A stretch of DNA of 64,000 nucleotides from Isoetes taiwanensis. Lineage: Eukaryota; Streptophyta; Lycopodiopsida; Isoetales; Isoetaceae. Under the pieces are notes generated by a model that searched no databases, was not told where the DNA came from, and worked only from the letters and a program-made list of their open reading frames with translations. Where the stretch lies: the NCBI GenBank assembly GCA_021234155.1, contig JAJEKV010000003.1:29867166-29931165 (forward strand), in the 5' to 3' direction. Position numbers and translations under genes: made by a program. Positions 42,664 to 54,856 of the stretch are shown in pieces. How positions within the stretch are numbered: the first letter of the stretch is position 1; the number at the start of each line of letters is the position of its first letter.

Positions 42664-44763
42664 TCACTTCTTTTTCTTCTTTGGAGGCTCTGTTTCTTCT
42701 TCATTTTCATCGTCTTCCTCTTCCTCGTCCTCATCCTCTTCTTCGTCCTCCTCTTCATACTCTTCTTCATCTTCTTCCTCCTGATCATCTTCATCTTCAT
42801 CACCATCCTGTCCTGCACCATCCTCATCCTCTTCTTCTTCTTCGCCTTCCTCTTCATTGCCTCCCTGTTCCTCATCGCCACCCTCTTCTTCCTCCTCTTC
42901 ATAGTCGCCACCCTCCTCGTCGCCAACCTTTTCTTCATTGGCATCCAATTTTTCCTGTCCATTGTGTTCCAAAGTCGCAGCCGATAATCCCCAATTGAAA
43001 GAAACCTGTTTAAAAACCAATAAGTACTACGAACAAAATCTACTAAATGACAACCTGAAAAGCCAGTACCATTTTCTGAACCGTACAAGGCGTAAGGGAA
43101 GATGATAGATCAGGCTTGCCCACCCTGGATAGCACAATCAGTTCAAAAACACCTCAATTGGTAAAGAAAAAGATACCAGCAAAAACTAAATCAATGCAAA
43201 ACCTGTTATTAGAATCTACATTTTCCAAGAATGCTCGCATCTGAAGATATCCCCAACACAAAAAGCCAGCCATCAGCATTCAATCTTGGGAGAAAATTGT
43301 ATGTTCATAAGGTGTAACATACCATCTCGTGAACTTCCACCGGAAGGGGCAATTGCATTAATGCTCTGAGGCCTTCAAGCAAGAACGCTTCGACCTTATT
43401 TGCAAAAGATAGTCACGGATCAATTTTAGCTAGATGATAATCCTTATAAGCAAATAAACTCCTAGCATATATTCTTGAAGATACCTCCATATGTTTGTTG
43501 AGCCCTTCAGAGACCCCTGCAGAGAAAAGAACATTCGTTAGAGAACGTTAATGCTCTAAGATGCATAAGCCAATCAGCATCCTATACCCTGTGAGCACGC
43601 ACATATCATGCACCCCTTATGCAATCCAGAAGCAACTGCTGAGAGTATATGATACAATGTCTGGCATGATCTCATGCTACACGAAACAAGCAGAAACATG
43701 TTCAGTAAATTGTGCTTACAGAAATCCATATGCCAACAAAACCTATGAGAAAGTACCTGATGGTTGGCTGCTGATCATTTCCCTGTTGATATTTACCTGC
43801 AATACCAAGAACACTTTATAACCTCGCAGCAGTTTCAATGACAGCATATACTATAGGAACATAACTAGCAGAAATTTTGCCCTTGGACTAGAAATTAGTA
43901 GTGTCCTCTAAATATACCTTTGTTAAAATCCAAATCAGACGCAAGTTTCAAAACATTGAGACAAGTAAAATATCTGAATTCACCAAAGACTAGGTTAGCA
44001 TAAGTGCATGTAAAAGAAATTGACCGGCAAACTCACAACAAACCTACCTCATGTGTGAATGCTGGTTTATCATCAAAGCAAGCATGTCCAAAACAGCATC
44101 TGATGGTTGTGAGGAAAGAATCTGCAACATATGCATCTGGTAAGAAAGGGACTAGAAATATATAATATATAAACCCAAGTGTGTCACATACAAATGCTTT
44201 CAACAGCTGGAAGTATAGATCATTGTCAAAGTGCTGACCAAGTTTTGGGTTGATCAATCCCATCAGAGTATTAAGGGCTTCTTTCTGCAAAAACCAACCT
44301 CTATTAAATAACGCAGGAAAGATTGAAGAGTATAATAGCAACTAGATACAAAAACTCAACAAACGATTAAACTAATAAGAAAAAACCGAACACTAACAAT
44401 GTACTGTTAATAAAAATTAAAGGATTCATATGTAATGCATACCTGAAAAACAACAGGAACCACTGACTCCGTCAGCAGTGCCAACAAAACGATTTTGAGA
44501 TGTCCACGAGGTTCTGCAATCCTTATCTTGGTCTCCTTAGACAGTTTACCATCTAGACTGACGTCCCCTGGTTTTCCCAAGCTCAGGAAGAACTCTTTTA
44601 ATAATTTCACAGCTCGTTCTTCCAAGTTTCTGCCCCGGGATACAGAAAGCATCCCCAAAAGTTCACATATATAAACTTCATGTCCCCCTTCCTCATGCAA
44701 ATCACCAGCATAAAAACGAGGTATGTCCAATGGTTTATCAACCAAAACCGCCATGCTTGTCAC
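42664..44763 (-). CDS. Conserved-looking plant protein with long acidic C-terminal tail, function unknown (350 aa)
   Basis: Nine exons on the minus strand join without a frame break: 44443-44763, 44192-44284, 44048-44121, 43757-43782, 43485-43516, 43323-43394, 43203-43240, 43070-43124, 42664-43005. All introns are GT-AG, and three exons are only 26, 32 and 38 bp. Residues 1-237 are predicted mainly helical (AVKLLKEFFLSLG, HLKIVLLALLTESVVPVVFQ, LYFQLLKAFILSSQPSDAVL, VEAFLLEGLRALMQLPLPVE), in the manner of ARM/HEAT-like repeats, but no named domain was recognised. Residues 260-345 are almost pure Glu/Asp, ending PPKKKKK. Such tails occur in chromatin and nucleolar proteins; a nuclear role is only a guess. 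The 26-bp exon acceptor is the least certain junction. Confidence 0.75.
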
Positions 44764-45545
44764 TCTAAAACTACCAAGACTTCAAAAAATGCAGCCTAAA
44801 CAAACTTATAAAAATAAAACAAATAGTCTCCTTCGCCTTATCGTTGCAACCTGCAAAACAACGTTAGAGAAAAACCTTTTTCACAGGGACTGTCTCTAAG
44901 AAAAGAAAAGTTAGAAAAACAGAGAGCCCAAGAAGGATGGATAGAGTTAGTAAAGAAGCTGAAGAAAACAACCAGGTTGGTCTTGAGAAGGTTGAGCCTT
45001 CGACACAGCGGATTAGAGGGCTGTTTGGTTAGAAACTGGTCTGCAAGAAGCGCCGAAAACACACCGAGCTAGAAAAGGTGGGAAGTAAAAAGGGGCCAAA
45101 AACCAATTTTGGAGAGTTTTCAATAACCCAAAATCTTGTTATATATGAAATCTCCTGTTCCAAGGAAATCCCACAAAGAAAGCAACCACCGGAAGAAGAG
45201 ACAACCCTGTTAAAGGACAAAGCATGCACATATCGCCATGGAAAGCAGAAGAATCTCTAACTAAACCCGACACTTCCTCGCTACTTTCTCTTGGAGAAAT
45301 TGAAGATGAGGGCGACCAGAATCAGAGAAAAGAGGGGGAAATCGAGCTGGGTCGTCGTCGCGATTTGATCCAGTTGAGTTGTTTGGGCCTCCGCCCAAAG
45401 TGCCACAAAAAATGGTGTGTGTGCAAGATGATGACTTGTCTTTGCCGGTAAATATTTATTGTACCGCTTTGCTCGGTTGAACCACCGGATATCGAAAATG
45501 GTTATGGGATTATTTAGGGGAGGGTGTCCATTGGGTGCGCACTAA
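44764..45545. other. 5' region of the minus-strand acidic-tail gene
   Basis: Likely 5'UTR (possibly with an intron near 44845, where the minus strand reads TTTTGCAG) and promoter. Short frames on both strands at 44838-45451 carry no family features. Confidence 0.35.
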
Positions 45546-45687
45546 GAGCCGGTTCATATACACGATGGCAACCCTCATCGTCACGTAAAAAGGCAAGCTC
45601 TTTTACACGCACCATCATCTGCCATCGCCAAAAAGCACAAGGCAAAACAGAGCCCCTCTCCGACGATGGTTGCATGTGAACCCAGCC
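45546..45687. mobile_element. Tourist-like MITE, copy 2
   Basis: Starts GAGCCGGTTCATATACA and ends with the complement of GGCTGGGTTCACATGCA. TAA flanks both sides (45543-45545 and 45688-45690). It is about 85-90% similar by eye to 30934-31067, which has lost a few bases at its left end. Confidence 0.85.
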
Positions 45688-45690
45688 TAA

Positions 45691-46860
45691 GGCCCAGATT
45701 CCGACCTTAGTGCAATCTGCCGGCCTGGTGGAATCCGGGCCTAAGTTGCCAGCCCGGTGGAATCTGGGCCTAAGTTAATAATCAAACTGGCAGCCACGTA
45801 ACCATCTTAATGGCTATGTGTGCCACATGACAGCATGCCCACCAGGATCGTCCACCTCATAAGCTATTTCAATTGCCAACTTGACATCAACACCTCAACT
45901 TATGAGATGTCAAACTAGCAGGGGTAGTGGTACCACCAAGGTTGAGGGGCAGCCCCCATGGGAGATCAGGATGGCCATTCAACGCTGCAAGCAACTGTGC
46001 TAATGAAACAAAATTAGCAAACAAAGTAGGAACAGTCACAACAATCCTTAAAAACATCAAAATGCCTTCAAGTTATGCCAAAATTGATGTCAAGATAATG
46101 TTAGGAACTCATGTAACAATCCTTTTAAAGCATCAATGTGCCTTGAAGTTATAAACATTGTCTTAAATTCACATAACAAATTTTAATTGTTATGAAACAT
46201 CACTAGATATATCCAGACCTACAAGGGAGAAAACTGCATTATCATAAACTGCACAAAATACATCTCAGTGTTCCAAAGATATTTCATAACAAAGCCTACA
46301 ACTGCTAAATTCAGATAAGCACTCTCATAAATGCACCCTAGATTTGAAGATTGTTTGAATATGAACTGTGTGCAGAGCTGTAATATTTTGTACTTTATAA
46401 TATTTGTGTGTTTTTCTTTGCATTCAGTTGGGTTGGAAAAAGCGTCAGTATAAAAGTTCATGTAAAATTCATGCTTGTATATGCACAGTTGATAGGGAAG
46501 TTGTTTTATATCATCTATAAATTCTTATATGGTCCGTGTTGTAGTTTTTGCCTCTGATAAAGAGTGTCGTTGCTTGAGATGTAGCACTGCTTCTCATATA
46601 TATACAAATATTTATTATCTTTATAACATATCATAGTCTTTATTTGAGTTGGATATTTTATGTGAAAGTATCAAAGGTGATTGTTTTACTCATTCAAATG
46701 CTGGAGAGACGCGAATTATTAGAGACCTACAATACAACCATTGATACATTTAGTTTGATGATGACAATAATGAAATGAGAACGATGTGTAAGCTTATTCA
46801 ACCACAAACTTGATTAGATCAATTCTTCTCTAATATTATGCTTATGGATATGTGGCATAA
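45691..46860. other. Intergenic
   Basis: A short direct repeat occurs at 45724-45780 (CCGGCCTGGTGGAATCCGGG and a variant). Around 46030-46200 two related segments carry AACAATCCTTAAAAACATCA and AACAATCCTTTTAAAGCATC. No gene recognised. Confidence 0.35.
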
Positions 46861-46862
46861 TA

Positions 46863-47440
46863 TTTTTTTTTTAAAGGACGTCAGACTTTATTAATAACTC
46901 TCAAGAATAATACATGATACCATGCAGAGACTGAAATAAAAAACCCAGTGGACAAACTGATCCATCTACACATGACAACATAATACAAATCAAATTACTT
47001 TCTTCTCAAAAGGGAAGAATAATATACATATCTTTGATATAAATAAAGCTAACTAGGTCGATGTTCAACATCCATAGAGTCACTAATAGCAACTGGATCT
47101 ATCCTCTGATGTTGCAATGCCAATGGATCAAGTGGAGGAATGTCCACTGTAACAACAGCAGGAGACACTGGATCTATAGACTGAATTGGAGTAGCTCGAG
47201 GAACAGAACAATTCTTGCGACGTGCAGCCTTCCTCATAAATGGAGACCACCACCCTTCTTCCAATAGTTCCTGTTTGCGAGCAATGTCTTGAAGGCGAGA
47301 ATGTTGTTCCTCGCTAACAAGGTCAGGTGAGACATAAGCTGAGAGGAAGATGAACTAGGAGGTGATGATGCAGAAACAACTTGAAAAAGAAGGGACAATA
47401 GCTGGTGCAAAAGTAGACAGAGGACATGATGATACAACAG
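46863..47440 (-). mobile_element. Poly(A) retroposon 3' end on the minus strand, with degraded ORF piece
   Basis: The T-run at 46863-46872, followed by AAAGGACGTCAGACTTTATT, mirrors that at 54826 (AAGGACGAAAGTCAAAAAGTT), so both are the 3' ends of one poly(A) retroposon family inserted on the minus strand. A minus-strand frame (47049-47264) reads WWSPFMRKAARRKNCSVPRA and may be an ORF1 C-terminal remnant. The 5' limit was not found. Confidence 0.45.
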
Positions 47441-48689
47441 TCATGCAATTGAGGTAGATGGTATACATGGTATAAGACATGGAATAAAAGCAATTGGGGA
47501 GGCAGAGACAAAAGTTCCAGATCTATAAATAGCAAGAGACTCGACATTGGAAAACTATCTTGGCAAGCTCTGGTCCATTAAGCAGATCTAATTTGTACTT
47601 GAAGAAAAAAGGGCCACCCTTAAGAATAATTGATAGAGGAATAGAAACACTAGCAGGAAGAGACACACAAATTCGAGGACCATTGATACGGTGGTGCTCG
47701 GGGAGTGGTTGTCGGGAGCAAGAGAATGAGAAAGAAGGTTGTAAATAATTATGTTAACCCTTGGATCTATGAACTTTATTGAATATCCCATAAGCTAAAC
47801 TAGCAAGCGCTACTAGATAGACCATTTGAAGGAAAAAAGGGAGATGTTAAAAATGGGCCAGGCCTTCTAATAGATACAAGGTCACGGATACCTAATAAAA
47901 GGCAAAGCCATTTAACTATTATGGTATTAAAATGTTATCCTAAAGAAAGGACGAGCCTTTTATAAAAAAACGCCCAACATCGAATATAAAAGAGAGAGAG
48001 AGATATAGCAAATCCGGAACAACAACAGAAGGCAGACGGCAGCAACAAATCTTGTCGACACTTGGCGACGTAGTTGATAGAGCTACAGTAAATATTGGAC
48101 CTTGTGCTAACGACTCAGCTTCAGCAAATCCAGAACTGGAGATCTCGGGCCAGCCCAATTCGATAATTCAAGCCAAGCTCTTGAATTCTGATAATATCCA
48201 TTCTAGCATGTGACCAAATTGCGGATACAATTCTTTTTTGCTGAGATCTTTGTGAAGAGCTGAGTAGTGGATTCTATCAGCTCTATTCTTGAGATTGAAC
48301 TCAAATCCTATTCCCATCTTCTTTCTATTCCTATCCTTTGAATTTGAGATATTTCTAGAACAGGGGTTTCTAGTCCCGGGGGATCCACCTTCTTTATACG
48401 AGACATGCCACCTACATGCATAGGGTAGTCGAAAAACCCCTAGTATACGTGTTTCTGATAGGAAAATGTTACCCCTTTCCATATGGTTTTATAACTAGAA
48501 GAATATCTAAAAACCACTATAACCCCTAGTATACATACGAGAAAGGGTAAAAATCCATCCCCTCCGTTAATGCACGTAGTTTTGACAGGTTTCACCAGGT
48601 GACGACCCCTTGTTTCTAGTGCTTGTTTGTGTTGTTCCCAAAGCCTATCTTATTCTAAAATTCAGTCTTTCTCTGGAAATCTCTTGCTC
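47441..48689. other. Probable retrotransposon debris, no gene recognised
   Basis: No conserved protein motif in either strand. An (AG)n run lies at 47990-48004. The composition and the LTR-like end that follows suggest old retroelement sequence. Confidence 0.3.
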
Positions 48690-48835
48690 AAGGACAACCC
48701 AACTGGGTGGTGAGCTTACCTAGAAGGGTGGATTTGTATTTATTTGTTATGTTTTCTTGACGATGTTTTTGCGGAGGTTCTCTGGTGGTACAGGTTCATA
48801 TCAAATCGTTATCAAAGCATGATTTTGGTTTTTCT
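48690..48835 (+). repeat. LTR-end-like repeat followed by a primer-binding-site-like TTATCAAAGC
   Basis: The segment from CTGGGTGGTGAGCTTACC to GGTTCATATCAAAT reappears at 50240-50365 (GGTTGGGTGATGAGCTTATC and following). Here it is followed by CGTTATCAAAGCATGAT, close to the common primer-binding site TGGTATCAGAGC of plant LTR elements, so it is probably the 3' end of a 5' or solo LTR. Confidence 0.5.
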
Positions 48836-49311
48836 AGGATCTGTGGTATTTAGATGTTTTGAAAAACTAGAACTAGTTTTGAATTCTATAATATGAATGG
48901 ATTTATTTAACAGTTTTTCTTTGAAGCACTGATGCATCCAGTAGCACGAACATTTTTTCTTGGACTAATTTTTGTTTGTGATGAAGAGAACAACAATCTC
49001 TGGACTTTTCAGGAACATGTGAACGGAGTTTGAATCCCAGATGTAATTTCTAATTAATTTGGGTCGGAAAGGAAGAACGGAATATTTAAAGTTTGAAAGA
49101 TGGTTTGAGCAGCTAGACTAATTGTTTTAACTTTCGTTAGAATTTTACAGTAATCTGATGCAGTCATTAAGATCCAAGAATATGTGCTAGCTTGCAGTCT
49201 ACTGCAAAAGAGAATTCAATTCAAGAAAAATATCAGCGTAAGTGGGATGATAATGATTTACTAGCAGATTGGCAGAATTGTATGCTGAGAATTTGTAGAC
49301 AGAGTCTTTAA
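48836..49311. other. Possible retrotransposon leader, no gene recognised
   Basis: This follows the primer-binding-site-like motif. No Gag or Pol pattern was found before the retroposon tail at 49312. Confidence 0.3.
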
Positions 49312-50075
49312 GAAGGAAGGAAGGAAGGAAGGAAGGAAGGAAGTATATTTTTACGTCGCACCACAAAGGCAGCGTCACGGACGACATGCGACCACAAGTA
49401 CAAAGAAAACAAAAAATACATTGCATGGGCCGAAGCCCGTGAGCACCATGGCCCGGATGAAAAAACCCCACTGGGGAAAAACCGTTGCCAGGATGACCAC
49501 AGATCCAAAAAGCTATGCTGCTGCAAAAAGCAACAAGCATACCTCCAACAAACAGAACTTCAACAAACGCCCCCGAACCGTAACCTCTTCACAGCTAGGT
49601 GCCGAGTACTGGTGCGGACTCGTGCACGCGCTAAACCTCCATCCTCTCACTGAAACCAGGGCAAATAGATGCTGATGCAGAGATCCTGGTGCCGACCCCC
49701 TGGAGTAACTCGATCAAACCACTAGACCATAAGAGCTGCCCCAGAAACAGGTAGAATCCCAAAACCCCCATAGCAACGATCTGCAGAAAGGCGGTGACCG
49801 TGATGGCACCGCTGAAGCTGAAAACCAACGCATCCAATAAGCCCAAGCGCCAGAAGCCCAGGCGCTCAGGGAAGGCGGCGCTCAGGGAAAACGCTCAGAG
49901 AAGTCGCTTGGAGGAGGTGCATCCTCCAGCCCTGCGCCAAGGCGCCAGCACCCCCAGGCATGCTCGCAGGCGGACATCCACTCAGGCACACACAGGGGCG
50001 CCATCCTTCACTGCCGCTGCCCCAACGCCATCCATCACTGCATCTGCTCGGGCAGGCGCTAGGCAGCGCCTCAGG
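49312..50075 (-). mobile_element. Retroposon copy 2 with (GGAA)n [minus strand (TTCC)n] tail
   Basis: Reverse-orientation counterpart of 28811-29600, with the same tail type (49312-49343), the same TGGTCTAGTGG box, and the same GC-rich 5' half. The two copies differ by many substitutions and by indels around the GC-rich part. Antisense frames in it are not genes. Confidence 0.65.
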
Positions 50076-50239
50076 CAGAAGATGCAACGGACTTACAGTA
50101 AAGGAATCTTTTATGGAAAATTAAAAAAACTAGGTCGGGCCTGAACGACTGATTATCCTGTGCACAGTTCAACTCAAGTTCAGAAGAACCTCTGCTTCAA
50201 AATATCTTCAACCTCGCTTCCTACCTCAACAAATACAAG

Positions 50240-50365
50240 ATCCATCAGGCTCTCGGTTGGGTGATGAGCTTATCCGGAAGGGTGGATTCGTGTTTATTTG
50301 TTATGTTTACTTGACGATGTTTTTGCAGAGGTTCTCTAGTGATTATAGGTTCGTGTCAACCATTA
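50240..50365 (+). repeat. Second copy of the LTR-end-like repeat
   Basis: Matches 48700-48822 over about 120 bp with roughly 15% difference by eye. Here the following sequence (CAACCATTAACAATGGG) does not keep the primer-binding-site-like motif, so it may be a 3' or solo LTR end. Confidence 0.5.
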
Positions 50366-52112
50366 ACAATGGGCGAGATGCATACCCAACCCACTAGCAA
50401 TGGCAATCATAAAATCTGAAACTTGTAATTCAAGAGGGAAATCCTTCAATGCAAACCAATAGGGCCTGACTTGCTAGATAAAAATCCAAGTGAATAAACC
50501 TGTGATAGAAGATAATGCCCCCAAAGAGGATCAACGCCATGCTCTGCAAGCCTGTCAATTGCAAGTGCGGAGTCAAACTTTACTAGAAAGAAATTATTTT
50601 CCTTATCCAAGAGCGCATACTGACAAAGGCCTAGTCTTTGCAGATGATGTTTTAGCCAAAAACCCAATTTTTCTGAGATCAAGAAATTGTCCAGTGAAAT
50701 GGCAAACAATCGCATGAGACACAAGATTCTGCACACTCTGCAAATGAATATTATAATCAATCTCAATAACTGGTAGGCCAGCTCGCATAAAAGCATTTGA
50801 ACGCTAAGTTCAAAAGCATCTTAAGAGAGATGCGTCAGATGCGACACATCGAAAGCATCTAAAGCATCGAAGCATCAAAGTTTTAAGATGCGGTTAAGAT
50901 GTGTTATAAAAAAATTTAAATTGTCAAAAAATACCTTCACTCCATTGGAGCCTTAAATACCTTTGATCTATAGAGACTTTTAGATAAAATACAGAATATT
51001 TATGAATAATAGAAGAGAAAATTGTTACAGATCTTGTTGTTACAAGTTTCTTGCTGCATATCCTTTTGCATTGTTGCAGGTCTCCTGATCGGCTGCAACA
51101 TACCCTTTTTCTCTGTTGCTGACCTCTCAATCCAGATGCAAACTTCTGGCCCAACTCTCGACCTCCTTATAGACCTTACATACCCGGTTTGTCGCTTGCC
51201 CCATCGTCAACAAAGAGCTTTGAAGAGAAAATGGTTACAGAAGGCCAAAGAGGCAACAAGCTGCACCTATTTTAGTGTCATCGATATCAGGCAACCTAAT
51301 CCAAGTGTTTTTGGCAAAAAAAAAAAAATTGAAAAAAAAATGTCAGATGCGAGTGTCGATGCGCACACATCTACATCTAAGCATCTTATTTTAAGATGCG
51401 CACATCTTACGAACTTAGTTTGAACGCTCTTGTGTATCATATACACCCTCAGACGACAACTGAACTTCAATACAATCATTGAGTGCTTGCAACTCATTTA
51501 GATATGAGCTCAATCCTTTCTTATTATTCTGCAACATGGTATCCAATGCTACAGAAACACGAGAAGATTACATACTAGATGCCATATTGTAAAAGACACA
51601 CTGACCACTGCATTAGAAGAACCCCAAGCTATAGGAGGTGCAGGTAACTTCGCTATAGAAGTAGGTAAAGGTGCAACAAAAGTAGACATAGGAGAAATAG
51701 AGGTAGATTCTACTTAAGGAGAAGTAGACAATGGCGTAGATTTAGAAAAAGGAGGAAACTGCTACAAGTCTACACTTTTGTTAATAAGAATAGATTCAAA
51801 AGCAAGAGGGTTACGGCGAGAGTTAATTAGCAAATTAAGAAGTGGCAAAGAAGAGCTCATGTCATGCATGATACGAATTAATAAACTCCAGGAGTTATCG
51901 TCCAACCGAGCTATCTTGAGCAAGAGAATCTCCGAGAAAGACTGAAGTTTGGAATAGGAAAGGATTAAGGGAAAAACTAATTTAGCCACCAAAGATTCCT
52001 CAATCTGGCATATCACAAATTCAAGGAAAGATTGGCTTAAGTGTAGGCTTATGCAGGATTTTGGGTAATTACAAAGGATTGAAGGTTTCCAAACCAGCAA
52101 TCCTCCACTCAA
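50366..52112 (-). pseudogene. LINE ORF1-type gene remnant (DUF4283-like), split by a MITE
   Basis: The minus-strand pieces read, from 5' to 3': a proline-rich N-terminal part (KLPAPPIAWGSSN near 51630), LNELQALNDCIEVQLSSEGV near 51470, then, after the MITE, AFMRAGLPVIEIDYNIHLQS, and from about 50690 LGFWLKHHLQRLGLCQYALL, FFLVKFDSALAIDRLAEHGV, and LPLELQVSDFMIAIASGLG in another frame near 50400. This is the order of the DUF4283 domain of plant LINE ORF1 (replication-associated nucleic-acid-binding). Several stops and a frameshift near 50690 make it dead. No reverse transcriptase follows. Confidence 0.6.
50804..51418. mobile_element. hAT-like MITE, 615 bp, perfect 8-bp target duplication
   Basis: The ends are CTAAGTTC (50804) and GAACTTAG (51418), flanked by identical TTTGAACG (50796-50803 and 51419-51426). 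The subterminal parts are full of AAGATGC, GCATC and AAGCATCT motifs. Removing the element and one duplication joins the interrupted LINE ORF1 frame (GVYDTQERSN|AFMRAG), which supports the boundaries independently. No transposase. Confidence 0.9.
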
Positions 52113-52569
52113 ATTATCTACTAGAGTTTCAAAAGGATTTGACTAGAAATTGAAAAATAGTTGATTCTGGATGCAAATCGATCTTTAGTGCTAAAGCTGG
52201 ATCGTAGGTCCTAATTCGGCAGCTGCCAGTGGTCGTGGAGTTACTGTTGCACATCACCTTTGTCCGATGCTAGTCGCCACTGCAAAATTTGTTGTCCGGC
52301 TCTAGAGGCCCGCACTACTGTAGCAAATGTTTTCCCTATGGGAAAATCGTTGCCCTCTTAGATAGAGGTTGCAGCCCAAAAGGCCGCTTCCTTTTCCCAA
52401 GGAAAAAGGTATAACTTGCCCATTCTATATGTGATCCTCTACTTTTAACATTAAAGGCCATCCTATTTTAAATTATCTAAAGGTCAGGCGGGCCAATAAT
52501 GAGTCATCATGCACAATATGCAATGAACTCTATATAGCAAAAGATGTGTACTAGGCTATACCCTTAGCA
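52113..52569. other. Intergenic / retroelement debris
   Basis: Probable 5' part of the LINE remnant. No motif recognised. Confidence 0.3.
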
Positions 52570-52802
52570 TAAGAATGAGCACATGTGGCAATATAGTTGG
52601 CACTCTCTTGTGGACACATGTGGCGCTTGTAGTGCATATGGCAATTGTGAACAGTGGCACATGTGATACTTGCAGTACATGTGGCATTTGTGAAAAGTGG
52701 CAAAACATGCTAGAATTTCTATGATACGCCAAAATTTTGACTCTTATGAAAGAATGAGCGCATGTGGCAATATAGCTGGCACTCACTTATGGACACATGT
52801 GG
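52570..52802 (+). repeat. Direct duplication of a 52-bp segment, 181 bp apart
   Basis: AGAATGAGCACATGTGGCAA and the following 30 bp occur at 52570-52622 and 52751-52802. Between them ACATGTGGCA/ACATGTGAT blocks recur, suggesting an eroded tandem array. Confidence 0.75.
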
Positions 52803-54825
52803 TGTGGCACATCTTTTACTTTCTCTCTCTTTGTCCTGCTCCCATAGCCACTCTCCCGAGCACCACCATATCAATGCATAAAATAAGAAGCAAAAGCACC
52901 ACCTACCACTTTAGAGGCACTCTTGATTGAAGAACACATTTTAAAAACTGGAAAACTAGGATTTGCCATGGTGGCCGAAATATGAAAACCCCAAATCCGG
53001 CCAAGCAAAACTCAAAAATCTTATATGTGCTATACACCATGGAAAGCTCACATCCCAAGCTCTCCAACGCACTAAAAAACATTGAACAGCGATACTCGAG
53101 CCAGACGTTATGCGAGAAATTGCGTCAAAACCCTACATGGCGCCCATCACAGCACCCCACCAATAGATAAGAAAACATTCCCCTACTGATCTTGAATCTC
53201 AAGAGCAGTAGTTGCATGATGCAAATCTTTTAAAGATAGTGGTCGACTCAACATCTGATGTTGCTCATTTGTTATGACTGGAGACACCTTAAAACCACTA
53301 ACTATTCATACTCATCTTGAAATGGCATTCTTTTCCTCCAAAGAAATTTGTGGCATAATAATGAAATTTGTTTGGGCTAAGGATAGATGCCCCTGGTTTT
53401 TTCATTTTCTTTGCCCCCCCTCCACCCCCCACCCCCCACACTCCCCCTTCCCCTTTGTCCTTCAAATTGTTGCCTTAAAGACACCAAAACTATTGAGCAC
53501 ATGTGTTATCCCTCTCCTACACTTATATCTTGATATGATATGTGCTTACGAAAGTTAAGCTACACATATGTCCACACAACCTCACATTTTGCCAACCTTG
53601 AATGTCACCGATTTGAGCCATCATATCAGCGTTCTTTGGGGGGATGGTGAGTCATCATATATGTACTCTCATTTCAGTTAGCCAGTTATCAACATCTTCT
53701 CACATCAGCATTCCTTCAGTTCCCTTCCTCCCCAGGATGCTGATATTACTCATAGATATATGTATATTTAATTTCACTGCTAGGCGATGCTATTATTATT
53801 TTTTCTAGTGGGTGGCGTATTATGTTTTCACCCGTAGTAATGCTCTTTCTTTTCCACCCATTGGTGGATGATGTTATTTAGTTTCCTCTTGCTAGGTGGC
53901 TGGGCGATGCTATATGTTTTCCATCCATTGGGTGATGCAATTTTCTTATTTCCATCTATGGGCGACATTTTTTTTTTTCTATGTATATTTTTGTTCGAAC
54001 TACTGTCTCATGGGTGCTTATGACTTGCCGTGTTTATTTTTCTTTTCTGGGTGGCCGCTCGCCCATGGTTCACATTCCTCTTTTATTATTTCCTAACGAT
54101 TAATGGGTCATTTCCATATGTTCTACTTTTTTCAGATCGTTCTCGCCAGGAAAAAAAATTAAGCACACTATATATTTTTTCATAAAAAATAGTTTGGCTA
54201 TTTTTTCAAGCCTTTGAGGCATTTTTGAGGTCGTGGGGGGCATTTTCTCATTAGGGTCTGGAGCATTGTAAACATTTGATTTAAGTTAAAGCAGTAGTAT
54301 TTTCTTTCAAATGTTTGCTCTAAGTAAACATGAAGTTATTACTTCAGCCGCAAAATAACCAGATCCTAAGTTCATTGTTTTGAATTGTCTCTCAAGGATT
54401 GTTGGTAAGATTACCAGCCTAGTGAAGAGATAGGTTTAAACCTCGCAAGAATAGGTGGCAAGATTACTAGCCTTGGGGAGAGACCTCGCAAGGATAAATG
54501 ATAAGAGTACCAGCCCTGGAGAGGAGATGGGAAAATCTTCAAACAGATATTCAGGTGACAATCAGTCTTTAGAGAACATGTGCCTGTAAGGCAGATGATC
54601 AAGTTCGATGAGTCTTGAGATGGGCAGGAAAGAACTTATGCCCACAAGCCAGATGATCTAGGACGATCAATCTTGAGACAGAAAAAAATTACTACGGCAC
54701 AAGCTCCGGAGAACAGTCCAAGAGACTTGACGAATAGCAAGCGCAACATTCCTATTAGTCCAACAATTTCTAAAATACGCATCCTAAAGGTAGACTTTAT
54801 AAATATAACTATTTTTACTAAACGA
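52803..54825. other. Intergenic; C-rich run and degenerate GGGCGATG repeats
   Basis: A strand-biased C-run occurs at 53407-53450. At 53780-53970 a loose motif (GGTGGCG, GGCGATGC, GGTGATGC) recurs about every 50 bp. At 54400-54680 a phrase CAAGATTACCAGCCT... AGGATAAATGATAAGAGTAC is partly repeated. At 54718-54825 is a dispersed repeat shared with 58430-58540 (GAATAGCAAGCGCAACATTC). No gene. Confidence 0.4.

Positions 54826-54856
<31 letters not shown>

Noticed and set aside
42681-42998. 105-codon His/Pro/Leu-rich plus-strand frame
   Set aside because: It is the antisense of the Glu/Asp-coding last exon of the minus-strand gene; GAA/GAG/GAT codons give His, Pro and Leu on the other strand.
53407-53450. 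G-quadruplex or telomere-like element in the C-rich run
   Set aside because: Irregular C-runs mixed with A and T without the telomeric unit; reported only as low complexity.
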